This document shows, piece by piece, positions 16,501 to 25,905 of a stretch of 64,000 nucleotides of DNA (positions within the stretch are counted from its first letter, which is position 1; each line of letters starts with the position of its first letter). The translations under genes were made by a program, and so were the position numbers. The notes beneath the pieces are model-generated. The model made no database searches and was not told the DNA's origin. It worked only from the letters and a program-made list of their open reading frames with translations. Origin of the DNA: ChocPot-Mid sp043804925. GTDB taxonomy: Bacteria; Bacteroidota; Ignavibacteria; Kapaibacteriales; UBA2268. Location: the NCBI GenBank assembly GCA_043804925.1, contig JAZDIP010000104.1:1-64000 (forward strand), in the 5' to 3' direction.

Positions 16501-17361
16501 TTGCAGTATTCCTTAGAATTTAAGCAGGTTGTTAAGACCTGCAATAGAATAAAGAGAAATCACAAGCAATTTCCTGATATTTTAACTATTGTAGCTTTAT
16601 ACCTTATTTTGTTTACAACTCAAAACATGTCCCTACAATGTAAGGATATTGAAGCAGACAGTATAAAATCAAAGAAAACAATTCTCGAAAAAAATGAATT
16701 CGACAAATTTGCTCCTTTGGAATATTTTACAAAGGATACTATTTTCAATAAACCCCTTTACGATGATGATTATGACAGAGTCGGGCTTCAGCATGGGTAT
16801 ATCACCTCACCGATACAAGACAGCAGCTATCAAAAAGCTAAGAAATTAAAAATTCCGGTTTCCGTCCGTTTGCAAAATGACCTGAAACGTTTTGAAGGAA
16901 AAAGGAGTATAATAAAAGATATGGAATCCGGTTTACCCTGGCAAATAGCTCTGGAAAACTTAAATATCAGACCGGAGATTTTATCTCCAACTAGTTTCGA
17001 AATTGTTCAAAGACAAGAAATGATTAACAATGCCTTTTACATACCATTTATGCCAAACCGCATTAATAGCGGTTTTAGTATTTCTCCACAGGAACTTGGA
17101 GTATTTTTGGGGATACTTGAAGATGTTTCACCTGTAATCAGCTTTGAACTTGATTATACCGAAGAAATTGAAGTTGTCGTTTACTCCATTCAAGCAGTTG
17201 TTGTCGCTACTTTATTCAAAGGTATCAGACACCCGGGTAAACAAACATTCGTTTGGAATGGCAGAGATGACAAAGGAAGACCATTGCCATCAGGTGATTA
17301 TATCGGTGAAGTTAGGATTGGGAATAATAGATTTATTAGAAAAAGGATACAATTACAATAG
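16501..17361 (+). CDS. Envelope protein with C-terminal FlgD-Ig-like domain
   Basis: This 286-residue protein is read from TTG, with AAAGG about a dozen bases upstream. A hydrophobic segment at about residues 26-42 (DILTIVALYLILF) could be an uncleaved anchor or late signal peptide. The middle is unrecognised. The last 60 residues follow the FlgD-Ig pattern: VVVYSIQAVVVATLFKG, then PGKQTFVWNGRDDKGRPLPS and GDYIGEVRIG, ending RKRIQLQ. That domain is common next to or in place of T9SS sorting domains, but the canonical PNP start is missing, so T9SS export is uncertain. A channel gene follows 160 bases downstream on the same strand. Confidence 0.65.
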   Translation: MQYSLEFKQVVKTCNRIKRNHKQFPDILTIVALYLILFTTQNMSLQCKDIEADSIKSKKTILEKNEFDKFAPLEYFTKDTIFNKPLYDDDYDRVGLQHGYITSPIQDSSYQKAKKLKIPVSVRLQNDLKRFEGKRSIIKDMESGLPWQIALENLNIRPEILSPTSFEIVQRQEMINNAFYIPFMPNRINSGFSISPQELGVFLGILEDVSPVISFELDYTEEIEVVVYSIQAVVVATLFKGIRHPGKQTFVWNGRDDKGRPLPSGDYIGEVRIGNNRFIRKRIQLQ

Positions 17362-17520
17362 AAATATTTTAATAATTATTGTACTTTACATAAATAATTG
17401 TTAAATTATATTTTGTATTTTGGCAGTTGTCTTTGGACTTGTAGAAGGAAAAGTTGGCATCTGTCAGAAAATTGTTGATTGGGAATAGAAAATCATTTTT
17501 TAACAATAAAAGTAGAAGTG

Positions 17521-19476
17521 ATGAAAAAAGCAACTTTGTTACAGCATATACGATACAAATTCGATAATTTGATGTCAAAAGGGACATTCGCACCCATTTC
17601 ATTATTGTTTTTAACAGCATTTTTCTCGATGATTATCATCGCTTTAGTCATCTATATTACAGGCAGTGTTCCCAGTGAAGAGGTATTGGGTGTTTTCAAT
17701 CCAAAGGATTATAACTTCCTCGATGTTTTTTGGGTTACTATTCTAAGAACATTAGATGGAGGAGTAATATCTCAGGACCCGATACATTTTTGGTTTTTGT
17801 TCTTTATGTTTTTAGCAACGGTTGGCGGTATTTTGATGGTCAGTACTCTAATCGGTATTGTGAATAGTGGTGTTACCAGAAAAATTAGTGATTTGCGTAA
17901 AGGTCGTTCATTTGTCGTAGAAACCAACCATACTGTAATTTTAGGATGGTCTTTTCAGGTTTTCCAGATAATCTCCGAATTAGTTATAGCCAATGAAAAC
18001 CAGAAAGACCCCTGCATTGCTATTTTAGCCGATATGGATAAAATCAAGATGGAGGATGAAATTCGCTCAAAAGCAGGGGATACCGAAAATACCCGGATTA
18101 TTTGCCGGACAGGTATTCCTATTGACCTGATGGACCTTGAGATTATTAATTTGCATGAAGCAAGGTCTATCATCATTTTGGCACCTGAACATGGTGACCC
18201 GGACTCCATAGTCATCAAAACTATTTTAGCTATAACAAATAATCCAAACAGGAAGCCTGCTCCACATAAGTATCATATTACAGCAGAAATTCGCGACCCG
18301 AAAAATGTTCCAATAGCTCAGATAGCCGGCAAAGATGAAGTTCAGTTGGTTATTTTTGATTATTTAATTTCGAGAATAACTGCACAAACTTGTCGTCAGC
18401 CCGGACTTTCGGTTGTATTCACGGAGCTTTTAGATTTTAGCGGGGACGAAATATACTTTCAGGAAGAACCGAAATTAATCGGGAAAACATTTGTCGAAAC
18501 TATGTTTGCTTATGAAACATCTGCAATTATCGGAATACGAAAAAGGGACGGAAGAATTATGATTAAGCCTCCTTTAAACACAAAATTTGAACAAGGAGAC
18601 AAAGTAATAGCAGTTTCAGAAGATGATGATACTGTTATTGTCTCCGGCTTGAGGGAATACGGCATAGATCCCGGAGCTATCAGAGTAGCACCGAAATATG
18701 TTCCTCCAAAACCCGAAAGTACATTAATATTAGGTTGGAACAGACGTTCACCATTAATTATTAATGAGCTAGATAACTATGTTTGGCCCGGTTCAAAAAT
18801 TACAGTTGTTTCGGAAAACCCGGTTGCAGAAACGGAGCTATCCCTTCACTGTTCGGATTTAGCACATCAAACAGTATCCTACTGGTACGGTGATACGACC
18901 AACAGAGGAATTTTGGATGAATTGAATATTGAGCAATATGACCATATTATAGTGCTTAGTCAAACCGATTTATCGGACGTTCAGTCGACTGACGCAAGAA
19001 CTTTGAGCACATTGCTTCATTTACGCGATATAGCAGACAAAAAAGGACATACTTTTTCAATCGTCAGTGAAATGCTCGACGACAGAAACAGAAAGTTAGC
19101 AGAAATAACTCATACCGATGACTTTATCGTTAGTGTTAAATTAGACAGTTTGATGCTTGCCCAGATTTCCGAAAACAAAGAATTGAAGACAGTATTTGAA
19201 GATTTGTTTACTGCCGGCGGACCTGCCATATATATCAAACCTGCAGAAAATTACGTAGAACTTGGCAGACCGGTGAATTTTTACACAATACTCGAATCGG
19301 CAAGACAGAGAAATCAGATTGCTATTGGTTACAAGCTTCAGGAAAACAAAACACCTGCAGGTGAAGAGTACGTGCTTGCTTATGGTGTTATAGTCAATCC
19401 GAAGAAATCCAATCAGATTTTCTTCTCGGAAGGAGATAAGATAATTGTTATTTCTGAAGAGGAACAGGTTGGGTAG
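17521..19476 (+). CDS. CASTOR/POLLUX-type ion channel with two RCK/TrkA-N-like domains
   Basis: The protein has two N-terminal membrane segments (about residues 25-55 and 90-125 from this start) flanking a short pore-like stretch, TILRTLDGGVISQDP. Two large Rossmann-type regulatory domains follow, beginning TVILGWSFQVFQIISEL and TLILGWNRRSPLIINEL. This is the architecture of the bacterial relatives of plant CASTOR/POLLUX channels, which conduct cations and are gated by their RCK-like domains. The family is usually 600-800 residues; this one has 651. I chose ATG 17521 (MKKATLLQHIRYKF) over an upstream in-frame TTG at 17479, because family members start close to the first helix. Ion selectivity cannot be read from the sequence. 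Confidence 0.85.
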   Translation: MKKATLLQHIRYKFDNLMSKGTFAPISLLFLTAFFSMIIIALVIYITGSVPSEEVLGVFNPKDYNFLDVFWVTILRTLDGGVISQDPIHFWFLFFMFLATVGGILMVSTLIGIVNSGVTRKISDLRKGRSFVVETNHTVILGWSFQVFQIISELVIANENQKDPCIAILADMDKIKMEDEIRSKAGDTENTRIICRTGIPIDLMDLEIINLHEARSIIILAPEHGDPDSIVIKTILAITNNPNRKPAPHKYHITAEIRDPKNVPIAQIAGKDEVQLVIFDYLISRITAQTCRQPGLSVVFTELLDFSGDEIYFQEEPKLIGKTFVETMFAYETSAIIGIRKRDGRIMIKPPLNTKFEQGDKVIAVSEDDDTVIVSGLREYGIDPGAIRVAPKYVPPKPESTLILGWNRRSPLIINELDNYVWPGSKITVVSENPVAETELSLHCSDLAHQTVSYWYGDTTNRGILDELNIEQYDHIIVLSQTDLSDVQSTDARTLSTLLHLRDIADKKGHTFSIVSEMLDDRNRKLAEITHTDDFIVSVKLDSLMLAQISENKELKTVFEDLFTAGGPAIYIKPAENYVELGRPVNFYTILESARQRNQIAIGYKLQENKTPAGEEYVLAYGVIVNPKKSNQIFFSEGDKIIVISEEEQVG

Positions 19477-19545
19477 AGAAAATACTTTAAATAATACGAG
19501 CTAATAAATAATTTTGAATCTTGAACTTTTTTAAGGAATTGTCAA

Positions 19546-19965
19546 ATGATTCTTTTCTCAATAAATCATCGGACAAATGCAGTTGTTATCACATTCTTAT
19601 TATGTGTTTTTATTTATTGTCATACCCTTGCAAAAGAAATTCACTCCACAAAGGAAGGCGGAAACTGGGACGATACAACCACATGGCTTGGCTCTGTTAT
19701 ACCGGAAAAAGATGACGATGTTATTCTTAACGATACGGTTGTTGTAACGGATATTCGTTATTGCGATTCATTAACAATAATGCCGGGTGCCTTGCTGGAA
19801 GTTAAGGAAAAAGCTGAACTTCATACCTATACAATAAAGATGATTAATTCCGATGAGAAACTTAGTATAATAGATTGCATAGGGACAATCACAATGGAGG
19901 TTGTCAGTCCTTGCGATGTACCGAAAAATTATAAAAAATTATGGGATACAACTGGAGTTAAATGA
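19546..19965 (+). CDS. Short secreted G8-like protein
   Basis: This 139-residue protein has a signal sequence (about residues 10-32) and an AAGGAATT ribosome-binding site. The mature part opens STKEGGNWDDTTTWLGSVIP, then DDDVILNDTVVV, which is the standard opening of G8/parallel-beta-helix regions in secreted Bacteroidota proteins. Those proteins are normally many hundreds of residues with a sorting domain. Here the frame stops after one module with no T9SS tail, so it may be a truncated relic or a genuine small protein. It converges on the glycosyltransferase gene that ends 12 bases away. Confidence 0.6.
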   Translation: MILFSINHRTNAVVITFLLCVFIYCHTLAKEIHSTKEGGNWDDTTTWLGSVIPEKDDDVILNDTVVVTDIRYCDSLTIMPGALLEVKEKAELHTYTIKMINSDEKLSIIDCIGTITMEVVSPCDVPKNYKKLWDTTGVK

Positions 19966-19977
19966 GTATAAGAAATG

Positions 19978-21189
19978 TTAAGGTCTAATGCCACCTAACT
20001 TTTTGTATTTTTCTACCATAATTCCGACATTCTTTTTCCATGAGTACTGATTAATAACAAATTGTCTTGCAGTCTTCCCTGATTGTCTAGCAAACTCGGG
20101 ATATTTAATTAATCTGATTAGCTGTTTTGCAAAATCATCTTTAGTGTCTGCAATGAAAAGTCCTGTTTCAGGTCTTTTGATGCCTTCGGCAGCCAGGGAG
20201 GTTGCAACGACAGGTAACTCCATCGCCATTGCTTCGAGTATTTTTATCCTGATACCACCACCAACGAAAAGCGGTGCTATATTTATGGATGCTTTGTTGT
20301 AATATGGCTGGACTTTATCAACATATCCAAGCACATTAACTCCATCAGCTTTGTAATTCAGCAGCCAATCCGGTGCTTCCTTACCGATAAGAGTTAATTT
20401 TATATCAGGAATTTCTTTTTGTACCAAAGGAAAAACATCAGATAAAAACCATTTTAAACCATTAATATTATGTATCCAATGATATGTCGTTGCCAAAACA
20501 ATTTCATAAGGATTTCTTTCAATTGAATCATCAGGTTTCCATTCCTCCGGATTTACACCTGCACTTGCAACGACAACATTCGCATCGGGAGCAAGTAGTA
20601 AAGCTTTTTGCTTGTCGGGTTCTGTGATTGCAAAATTAATATCTACCTGACTTATAATTTTCGCTTCTGCTTTTTTAAGTATTGATTCTTGCTGAAGAAC
20701 AAAGTATTTTTTTGGATTGAATGATGATAATTCTTCTGCATATCTTTGCCAGATTGTATGCTCGATGTTGTGCAAACGTAAACCGACAGGAATTTTATTG
20801 ATTTTCTTTGCATATAAGGCAAGGGGAGCCATGCATGTATGGTCGGCATGAATTACATCAAACTTTTCTGAATTGATTAATTTCCCGATTTCTGATTGAA
20901 TTAATTTGCTGATGTGTTTGTTAAGATAAATTGACTGCCGGAGCAGCGCAGAGATTAATAGTCTTTGTAATGTATTATCAGTATTGTGCTTGAAAAGGTG
21001 AACATTTCCAAAATTTTCTGCTTGTCCGATTGATTTATCAGATAAAATTTCATCACCGAGAGAAAATAAAGTAACATCGGTTCCTTGTTCCGAAAATTCT
21101 CTGTAAATATTCGCAATACCGATTTTACCTCCATCATCGTGAGGAAATGGAAATCGGGGGACCAATTGTAAAATTTTTAGCTTTTCCAC
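19978..21189 (-). CDS. Glycosyltransferase, GT4-like (GT-B fold)
   Basis: The 403-residue protein has the GT-B two-domain plan. The N-terminal acceptor domain opens KILQLVPRFPFPHDDGGKIG. The C-terminal donor-binding domain has TLIGKEAPDW, NVLGYVDKVQPYY and APLFVGGGIRIKILEAMAM, followed by PVVATSLAAEGI. The invariant E-x(7)-E region is seen as ILEAMAMELPVVA. Members transfer sugars from nucleotide-sugar donors in surface polysaccharide or lipid glycosylation. The start is GTG and overlaps the end of the upstream GT2 gene by 13 bases, indicating translational coupling. Donor and acceptor cannot be told. Confidence 0.9.
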   Translation of the reverse strand: MEKLKILQLVPRFPFPHDDGGKIGIANIYREFSEQGTDVTLFSLGDEILSDKSIGQAENFGNVHLFKHNTDNTLQRLLISALLRQSIYLNKHISKLIQSEIGKLINSEKFDVIHADHTCMAPLALYAKKINKIPVGLRLHNIEHTIWQRYAEELSSFNPKKYFVLQQESILKKAEAKIISQVDINFAITEPDKQKALLLAPDANVVVASAGVNPEEWKPDDSIERNPYEIVLATTYHWIHNINGLKWFLSDVFPLVQKEIPDIKLTLIGKEAPDWLLNYKADGVNVLGYVDKVQPYYNKASINIAPLFVGGGIRIKILEAMAMELPVVATSLAAEGIKRPETGLFIADTKDDFAKQLIRLIKYPEFARQSGKTARQFVINQYSWKKNVGIMVEKYKKLGGIRP

Positions 21190-22118
21190 AGTCGTCTTAG
21201 TTTATTACCTATTACCTGTTTAAAAAATCTATACTGCGTGTGTGCAACGGATACACCGAGAGTTATATCAACGAGTTTTTCTCTTGGTACTACAGCTCTT
21301 TCGTTTCTATATGTATAAAACATCATTTCAAGCATACCGAGCATACCCTCAATGATAGAACCAATAGGAAGCCGGTTGATTACCGCAAATATTATTTGAT
21401 AAAAAAAGATTTGCGAAGAACGACCCAATGCTTTAGTAAAAGGGAAATACCGCCAGTTGTATCTGATATGCTGTTTCGATGCTTTTACCCATCGGTTCGG
21501 ATTGTCTCTGTCCTGAGGAGAAGCATAATGCAATGTCCTTATATTCGGAAAATATCTTACATTGAAACCTGCAACAATTGCTCTTGTACAAAAATCTAAT
21601 TCTTCAAATCCGAATTCCCAAAAGCCACCGATTTTATCATATACTGTTCTTTTAATTGCAGCGCCGGTTCCGGGGAAGAAATTTGCTTTGAAACCTTCGG
21701 GAGGAACATTGCTTTTATCTATAGGCAAGGGATACCATTCCCAAGGTTGCATGCCTTTTCTTACTTCTATATCTTCAGTTGCTATTACATCAATTTGAGG
21801 ATTATTATTAAATATTTCCAAGACTTGTTCGAATGCAAATTCACTTTCGGGATGTGAGTCGCTATCTGTACGCCAAATAATATCACCGGAAGACATTTCA
21901 ATTCCTATATTAATCGAACGAATATCAAAATTATCGGGAAGCCACAAATACTTAATAGTTGGATAATCGGATTGCATCATCTCTCTTGTTCCATCAGTTG
22001 ATTCATTGTCAACAATAATGATTTCCTTGTCGGGATACGTCTGCTTTAAATAACCTTCGAGAGAAACACGAAGGTCTTCTTTTCTGTCCCTTGTAACAAT
22101 TATAACGCTAAATTTCAT
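21177..22118 (-). CDS. Glycosyltransferase family 2 (GT-A fold)
   Basis: The 313-residue protein opens MKFSVIIVTRDRKEDLRVSL, with DKEIIIVDNESTDGT and the metal-binding DSDSH (DxD-type) near residue 95. The acceptor-side FGFEELDFCTRAIVAGF (ED-type catalytic region) is also present, as in rhamnosyl- or galactofuranosyl-transferase-like GT2 proteins. The C-terminal 90 residues are hydrophobic and may lie on the membrane. It is the first gene of a two-gene unit with the GT4 enzyme, probably acting on one surface glycan. Substrate is unknown. Confidence 0.9.
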   Translation of the reverse strand: MKFSVIIVTRDRKEDLRVSLEGYLKQTYPDKEIIIVDNESTDGTREMMQSDYPTIKYLWLPDNFDIRSINIGIEMSSGDIIWRTDSDSHPESEFAFEQVLEIFNNNPQIDVIATEDIEVRKGMQPWEWYPLPIDKSNVPPEGFKANFFPGTGAAIKRTVYDKIGGFWEFGFEELDFCTRAIVAGFNVRYFPNIRTLHYASPQDRDNPNRWVKASKQHIRYNWRYFPFTKALGRSSQIFFYQIIFAVINRLPIGSIIEGMLGMLEMMFYTYRNERAVVPREKLVDITLGVSVAHTQYRFFKQVIGNKLRRLWKS

Positions 22119-22297
22119 TAATTATATCTGATTTATAAAATTTCCAAAACTCAAATATATGAATTTCCTTTTTATTAACAGAAATATGAGAGAAATTTAA
22201 GGTTAAAGAATTGTTAATAATCTTTTTGTATCTTAGGTATCACAGATTGTGACAGCAGGATATCAACTTCACTTTTGGTTAATTTATTTTAGAATCT

Positions 22298-25231
22298 TTA
22301 TCTTACCACAACCATCTTCACTGTTTTAGAATAAGCACCTGCCTTCAAAGTGCAAAAATAAATGCCAGATTGTAATTCTCCTGCATCAAATTCTATGAAG
22401 TGTTGACCAGTATTCAATAATATATTATCATATAATCTGCTTACTTCTTTTCCGATGATGTTTGATATTACAATTGATACAAATTCAGAGTTTATCATGT
22501 TCCATGATATTTTTGTCATCTCTGTATAGGGATTTGGTTCAACTTTTAAAGAGCATGATTCATAGCTGTTATCTTCAACTTCAAGAAACTCAATAAAAAC
22601 AGAATCAGACATTTCTGATTTGCACCCTTTATCATCCAAAACCTGAACCGAATAATACCCTGTTTCTTTTGCTGTTAGAAACTGTTTGTTTTCATCAGCT
22701 ATAGCTTCACCATTCAAAAACCATTGATTACCGATATTAATACTCGATGCCAGAATTTTATCAAATACTGTTATTGTAGGTTTATCAGGAGATTCGAATA
22801 TTGTAAAACTAAAAGTTGGTTGACTGGTTATAGCTGGTACATACGATACTATTCTGATTTTATACCCTGTACCTGACTCTAAGTCTTTGGGAATAGTTGC
22901 AATGATTTCGCTTGCTGTATTACCATCAGATCTTCCAATATTTATAGGATTGTCAAAAAATCCATTTTTATCTGATAATTGAGCTACAAACCAGTTTGAT
23001 TCTTTGAATTCACCACTCAGGTTATATCTAATCATTAAAGTATCATTAGTACAAACTTCTATTTTAGATAGCGATGCATTCATAATTTGTGCTGTTACAT
23101 TCAAGGTAATCTGTGTGACAAAATGTTCTGTGATATTTGTTCCGGAATACATGGTTTTACTAAATGCATTATCAGTTAAGGGATAATCAGATATTTTTGT
23201 TTCCCCAAACAAGGCAAAAACACTGTCATCCTTAAATATCTCTGTAATTATTCCCTTCCAATAAGATGAATAAATTAAATTTGATCCGTAAGGATCAAAC
23301 ACACTGATAAACCCACCACCTGAGCCAATGTAAGACTGTTCTATAGCATTAGTTGTGGTTGGGAAATCCCAAGCAGTGGTTCTACCACATAGAATAATGT
23401 TGTTATTTTTATCTATTTCAATACAATCATATGAAGGAAATTTACTACCACCGGGAAATACGGTAGAAAATACTAAATCCTTATAATTACTATCAAATTT
23501 AGTTATAAATAATTTTCGGGTCCGGCTTGTATCCCTTGAATATGCATTTGCTGTGGTTGGGAAAAATTTACTACCTGTTGTACCGATAACTATCGGCATT
23601 CCCATTGAATCGAAAATTACACCCTTTGCCCAATCATAATCATCGCCACCTAAATAGGAAGAAAATACTATATCTGAACCATCTTCATTAAGTTGAGCAA
23701 TAAATGCATCGTAATCAGTATCGGCATGAGAATTACTGATACTATCAAAGGAATTTTTTATAGGAAAATCAGGGGATGCTGTACCACCGACTATTATTGC
23801 CTCACCATTATTATTAACAAATAAACAATCAATAAAATCCCTACCACACCCTCCCAAAAATGTAGAATAAACTAGCTTACTTCCGGTACTATTTATTTTG
23901 CTAACAAATGGTAAAATATTATACCTTGGAGGACATGGTTGAGGCTCATAAGTCTTCTGAAAGGCATTATTTGTTATTGGTAGACCTTTTGGCATGATAC
24001 TTTCAACATAAATTCCTGCTAAAAAAATATTTTCATTCTCATCAATGAATATCCTTCTACCTAAAGCTAATTCGTCAGCAGCGGTTGCACCTCTAGAAAA
24101 CATTGTTGCAAAAACTATTTTATTTGTTTTTCTGTCATATTTAAATATACCCATACTATAATCAATATCAGATGAATAACATCCTGGGGTTACATTTATA
24201 TCATTTATTCCTAATTGTCCAATTATGTACATTTTATCATTTTTTAATAATTTAATGGATTGAACATTAAATGCATTATAATATTCTGAAGAAGGAACAT
24301 AATTAGTAAATAGCATACTATCTAAGTTAGAATTTGATAGTTCAAGTTTGTAAATAATGACTTGCAATGTGTCTAAAGTTGACTTCATTAAAGGTTTTAT
24401 TGAAAAAAAATTATCTTGATTGGCATTACATGTAGGGTTTCCAATATAATTCAGATAGCTCGAGTATCTAATTTCCATTTCTACAGCAGGATCAATAATC
24501 AGAGTTCTACTTTTATCATAATTTGCAATAGAAATACCAATAGAATTATCCGAATTTAACTGGAATTGTGATTCGATATTTGAAGTTTTTTCGTTCTTAA
24601 ATTGATATGTCCTTAACTGATTATGCTTAAAGGTGCATATACTTGTTTGCAGTTCAATCTCATTCTTACTACTAATTGATATACTATCCTGTCCTTCAAA
24701 TTGCATAATTATATCTTCGGGATTTCCACCAGGATTAACTAAATAGTCGTACCTAAGTTGATTACCATTAAAATAATATTTAACATCAATACCCGAATAT
24801 ATATCTTCAATAATCACTTCTTTATAAAGTGGTACATAGCTTGCCCATTTAGTTGAATCTCCGGTCAAAAAATAATTATAATACGTTTCTAATTTTTTTA
24901 ATCCTTTATAACGTATTACCTGATTTTGTCCCACTAAGTTCATTTTGACAACATGTCCTCTTTGTGTTTTGTGGTTCTCGTTAATCGGGGAATAAGTATC
25001 AGATATGAATTTTTCCTTTTTGATATCATCAATTTTCTTTTCTTCAATGACGAAGAAATCGTAATAAATACCCTCATTAGTTATCCAGGCATTCATGCCA
25101 TCTACTTTTGCTAGGAAACGTATATTTGAATCCCACTGCCCTTTATTCTCAATAAAGAAATTGTTACCCTGTTGACCTAACAATGGTAATAATGTGAATA
25201 AAAATAAAATTAGAAAAGAAAACTTTTTCAT
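22298..25231 (-). CDS. SBBP-repeat T9SS protein
   Basis: This 977-residue protein begins with a signal peptide ending at about LLGQ. Next comes an N-terminal domain starting FFIENKGQWDSNIRFLAKV and including GIDVKYYFNGNQLRYDYLV; this domain regularly precedes SBBP repeats (DUF7948-like). The middle has beta-propeller SBBP units with strands such as STFLGGCGRDF, SYLGGDDYDW and IIVGGTASPDFP, each about 50-60 residues. An Ig-like region and a type-A T9SS sorting domain (VEPNPYTE to MVVVR) complete it. It is probably a large surface-exposed protein. The promoter likely lies in the duplicated repeat upstream, which carries CAAATATA (TATATTTG on this strand). Confidence 0.85.
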   Translation of the reverse strand: MKKFSFLILFLFTLLPLLGQQGNNFFIENKGQWDSNIRFLAKVDGMNAWITNEGIYYDFFVIEEKKIDDIKKEKFISDTYSPINENHKTQRGHVVKMNLVGQNQVIRYKGLKKLETYYNYFLTGDSTKWASYVPLYKEVIIEDIYSGIDVKYYFNGNQLRYDYLVNPGGNPEDIIMQFEGQDSISISSKNEIELQTSICTFKHNQLRTYQFKNEKTSNIESQFQLNSDNSIGISIANYDKSRTLIIDPAVEMEIRYSSYLNYIGNPTCNANQDNFFSIKPLMKSTLDTLQVIIYKLELSNSNLDSMLFTNYVPSSEYYNAFNVQSIKLLKNDKMYIIGQLGINDINVTPGCYSSDIDYSMGIFKYDRKTNKIVFATMFSRGATAADELALGRRIFIDENENIFLAGIYVESIMPKGLPITNNAFQKTYEPQPCPPRYNILPFVSKINSTGSKLVYSTFLGGCGRDFIDCLFVNNNGEAIIVGGTASPDFPIKNSFDSISNSHADTDYDAFIAQLNEDGSDIVFSSYLGGDDYDWAKGVIFDSMGMPIVIGTTGSKFFPTTANAYSRDTSRTRKLFITKFDSNYKDLVFSTVFPGGSKFPSYDCIEIDKNNNIILCGRTTAWDFPTTTNAIEQSYIGSGGGFISVFDPYGSNLIYSSYWKGIITEIFKDDSVFALFGETKISDYPLTDNAFSKTMYSGTNITEHFVTQITLNVTAQIMNASLSKIEVCTNDTLMIRYNLSGEFKESNWFVAQLSDKNGFFDNPINIGRSDGNTASEIIATIPKDLESGTGYKIRIVSYVPAITSQPTFSFTIFESPDKPTITVFDKILASSINIGNQWFLNGEAIADENKQFLTAKETGYYSVQVLDDKGCKSEMSDSVFIEFLEVEDNSYESCSLKVEPNPYTEMTKISWNMINSEFVSIVISNIIGKEVSRLYDNILLNTGQHFIEFDAGELQSGIYFCTLKAGAYSKTVKMVVVR

Positions 25232-25268
25232 AACACACCTATGTTTGTGAATATGTTTATTAACTTCA

Positions 25269-25555
25269 AACGAAAGTAAGCAACGCTTACAAATATATTT
25301 TAACTGTCAGAATCACAGATTTTCGCAGATTTTTGGATTTCGCAGAAATACAATACATATAATCTGTGTAATCTGATTAATCAGTGCAAATCAGCGATTC
25401 TGACAATGAACGAAAGTAAGCAACGCTTACAAATATATATTAACTGTCAGAATCACAGATTTTCGCAGATTTTTGGATTTCACAGATTTTTCTATTCTGT
25501 ATTTTGTCTTTTCTGTGTAATCTGATTAATCTGTGTAAATCAGAGGTTCTGACTG
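25269..25555 (+). repeat. Two tandem 140-bp palindromic (MITE-like) elements
   Basis: Copy 1 starts at 25269 and copy 2 at 25409, an offset of exactly 140 bases, with long identical stretches. Within copy 1, TGTCAGAATC (25305-25314) is the exact reverse complement of GATTCTGACA (25396-25405). Copy 2 has the same left arm at 25445-25454 and a slightly altered right arm near 25546-25553. The interior is built from short CAGATTTT/AATCTGTGTAA motifs. There is no coding capacity, so this looks like a non-autonomous palindromic intergenic repeat. It overlaps the 3' end of the small minus-strand gene next to it. Confidence 0.85.
25276..25297 (-). promoter_or_regulatory. Dyad GTAAGC-AAC-GCTTAC with adjoining -7 box
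   Basis: A 15-base perfect dyad at 25276-25290 abuts CAAATATA (25290-25297), which reads TATATTTG on the minus strand, 59 bases before the start of the SBBP-repeat gene. The same pair occurs again at 25416-25437. No clear -33 TTTG accompanies it, so promoter function is tentative. Confidence 0.4.
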
Positions 25556-25723
25556 CTTTTCATAATTTTCAGTAAGTTTTTTATAAATCGAACTACTTGT
25601 TTTTCGTTTATTAATCAAATCAAAAAACTTATCTATATCCATTTCTGCCTCTTGGACTAATTTGTTTCTAATTTTACGCTGTAATTCAACACAGTCAAAA
25701 GTCTTCTTCTGTTTCATCGTCAA
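25526..25723 (-). CDS. Small antitoxin-like protein with repeat-derived C-terminus
   Basis: This 65-residue hydrophilic protein has the core KTFDCVELQRKIRNKLVQEA. That pattern is like the small MKTFD-type proteins often found beside RelE/VapC-like toxins in Bacteroidota and Chlorobi. No toxin gene is adjacent, so it may be an orphan. Its final nine codons (QSEPLIYTD and stop) lie inside the palindromic repeat ending near 25555. An element insertion has therefore apparently replaced the original end, and possibly removed a partner gene. An in-frame ATG two codons in would also serve as start. Identity as a real gene is moderately supported. Confidence 0.5.
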   Translation of the reverse strand: MTMKQKKTFDCVELQRKIRNKLVQEAEMDIDKFFDLINKRKTSSSIYKKLTENYEKQSEPLIYTD

Positions 25724-25905
25724 TTACCTCCCTTGGTGTTCTAATATCTAAAATAGGATAAATGAGAAAAAAATTATTGACCAATTCTCAATTCTAAACA
25801 AAAATAGTTAATAATGTAATAATTAACAAAATTATTTATCATTAAATCAATCCATGGACTTTGGTTATTGAAAAAGGAGTTATAAACAAGGAAAACCAAT
25901 AATGG

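Noticed and set aside
25269..25555. CRISPR-like array
   Set aside because: There are only two units, each 140 bases long and palindromic, with no short spacers and no cas genes near.
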